Assembly: GCF_900102335.1 (NCBI RefSeq)
Contig: NZ_FNBM01000005.1
Coordinates: 248,001 to 312,000 of the forward strand
Direction of reading: 5' to 3'
DNA: 64,000 bases
Origin: Phytopseudomonas seleniipraecipitans
GTDB lineage: Bacteria > Pseudomonadota > Gammaproteobacteria > Pseudomonadales > Pseudomonadaceae
Under the pieces are notes generated by a model. It searched no databases. It was not told the origin of the DNA and saw only the letters and a list, made by a program, of their open reading frames with translations. The translations under genes were made by a program, and so were the position numbers. Shown in pieces: positions 63,527-64,000 of this stretch. Each line of letters opens with the position of its first letter. The first letter of the stretch is position 1.

Positions 63527-64000
63527 ATGGCCAAAATCATCGGCATCATTGTTGTCTTCGCCTGCGTCTTCGGCGGTTTCGTTCTGTCCGGCGGTAACCT
63601 GATGGCGCTGGTGCACCCCTTCGAGGTGCTGATCATCGGCGGGGCAGCGCTGGGGGCGTTCCTGCAGGCCAACCCCGGCAGCATGTTCATGACTGTCTTC
63701 AAGAAATCGCTGAAGATGTTCAAGTCGCGCTTCACTCACGACTACTACCTGGAAGTGCTGCGTCTGCTCTACGAAATCCTCAACAAGGCCCGTCGTGAAG
63801 GCATGATGGCCATCGAGGCTGACCTCGAAGACCCGGCCGCCAGCCCGATTTTCAGCAAGTACCCGGCAGTCGTGGGCGATGAGCGTATGGTCGCCTTCAT
63901 TTGTGATTACCTGCGCATCATGTCCTCGGGCAACATGGCGCCGCATGAGCTGGAAGGCTTGTTCGACATGGAGCTGGTGGGCCTCAAGGAGGAGCTCGAA
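63527..64000 (+). CDS. motA: Flagellar motor stator protein MotA, 3' end outside the window
   Basis: Proton channel subunit of the flagellar stator. 158 codons are visible with no stop. The N-terminus MAKIIGIIVVFACVFGGFVLSGG is the first membrane helix and is followed by ALVHPFEVLIIGGAALGAFLQ (second helix). The cytoplasmic part includes YYLEVLRLLYEILNKARREGM, with the charged residues typical of MotA, and DYLRIMSSGNMAPHELEGLFD. It is open at the right edge, and motB should follow. A likely sigma-28 promoter precedes it. Confidence 0.96.
   Translation, partial: MAKIIGIIVVFACVFGGFVLSGGNLMALVHPFEVLIIGGAALGAFLQANPGSMFMTVFKKSLKMFKSRFTHDYYLEVLRLLYEILNKARREGMMAIEADLEDPAASPIFSKYPAVVGDERMVAFICDYLRIMSSGNMAPHELEGLFDMELVGLKEELE

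Overview
The window is about 64 kb of GC-rich, gene-dense chromosome from a Pseudomonas. The evidence is the gene order at both ends, which I recall closely from P. aeruginosa. The left part runs hldE, aldo/keto reductase, FAD oxidoreductase, SMR pump, LysR, waaA, TolC-type channel, thiC, nudF, cpdA, parE, parC. The right part runs serB, fimX, psd, rhdA, HDOD protein, motA. GTG/TTG starts, short intergenic gaps and REP-like hairpins also fit. I cannot name the species. No tRNA, rRNA, IS element, prophage or CRISPR array was seen.

Layout. 1-8.4 kb: lipopolysaccharide core genes (PIG-L deacetylase, hldE, waaA) around a four-gene minus-strand cluster (SMR transporter, FAD oxidoreductase, aldo/keto reductase, and a protein with a Nudix-like motif). 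8.5-12.4 kb: a TolC-family channel and thiC behind a TPP riboswitch, with a 133-bp intergenic repeat between riboswitch and gene. 12.4-22.7 kb: DUF3298 lipoprotein, nudF, DUF1249, cpdA, YqiA-like esterase, then a tight parE / phytase-like / retropepsin / parC run and a PqiC-like lipoprotein. 22.7-26.7 kb: LysR, serine dehydratase and serine/threonine transporter, a small serine-use module. 26.8-34.4 kb: YhiN-type flavoprotein, periplasmic binding protein, REC-REC-GGDEF diguanylate cyclase, dbpA, MdtD-like exporter and an orphan TorT-like protein. 34.4-38.6 kb: betA, betB, betI for choline to glycine betaine. 38.7-43.4 kb: KdpE and a shortened KdpD-like kinase divergent from kup, with repeated half-sites between them. 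43.5-47.3 kb: methyltransferase, polB and a sugar acetyltransferase. 47.4-52.9 kb: lsfA-ssuEADCBF for sulfonate sulfur scavenging. 53-64 kb: AhpA/YtjB-like protein, serB, fimX, a protein with a PilZ-like segment, psd, rhdA, HDOD protein and the start of motA.

The 22.7-52.9 kb block lies between genes that I recall as near neighbours in P. aeruginosa (the parC side and the serB side). It therefore looks like a chromosomal rearrangement or accumulated insertion. Its codon use is like that of its flanks, so it does not look like a recent foreign island.

The observations most worth checking are these: the KdpDE-like pair with no kdpFABC beside kup, with phased GCCGTAAA repeats in between; the long AhpA-like protein whose C-terminus resembles a degenerate class III cyclase; the PilZ-like motif in the gene upstream of fimX; the Nudix-like box in a protein often labelled an ABC ATPase; and the repeat between the TPP riboswitch and thiC.
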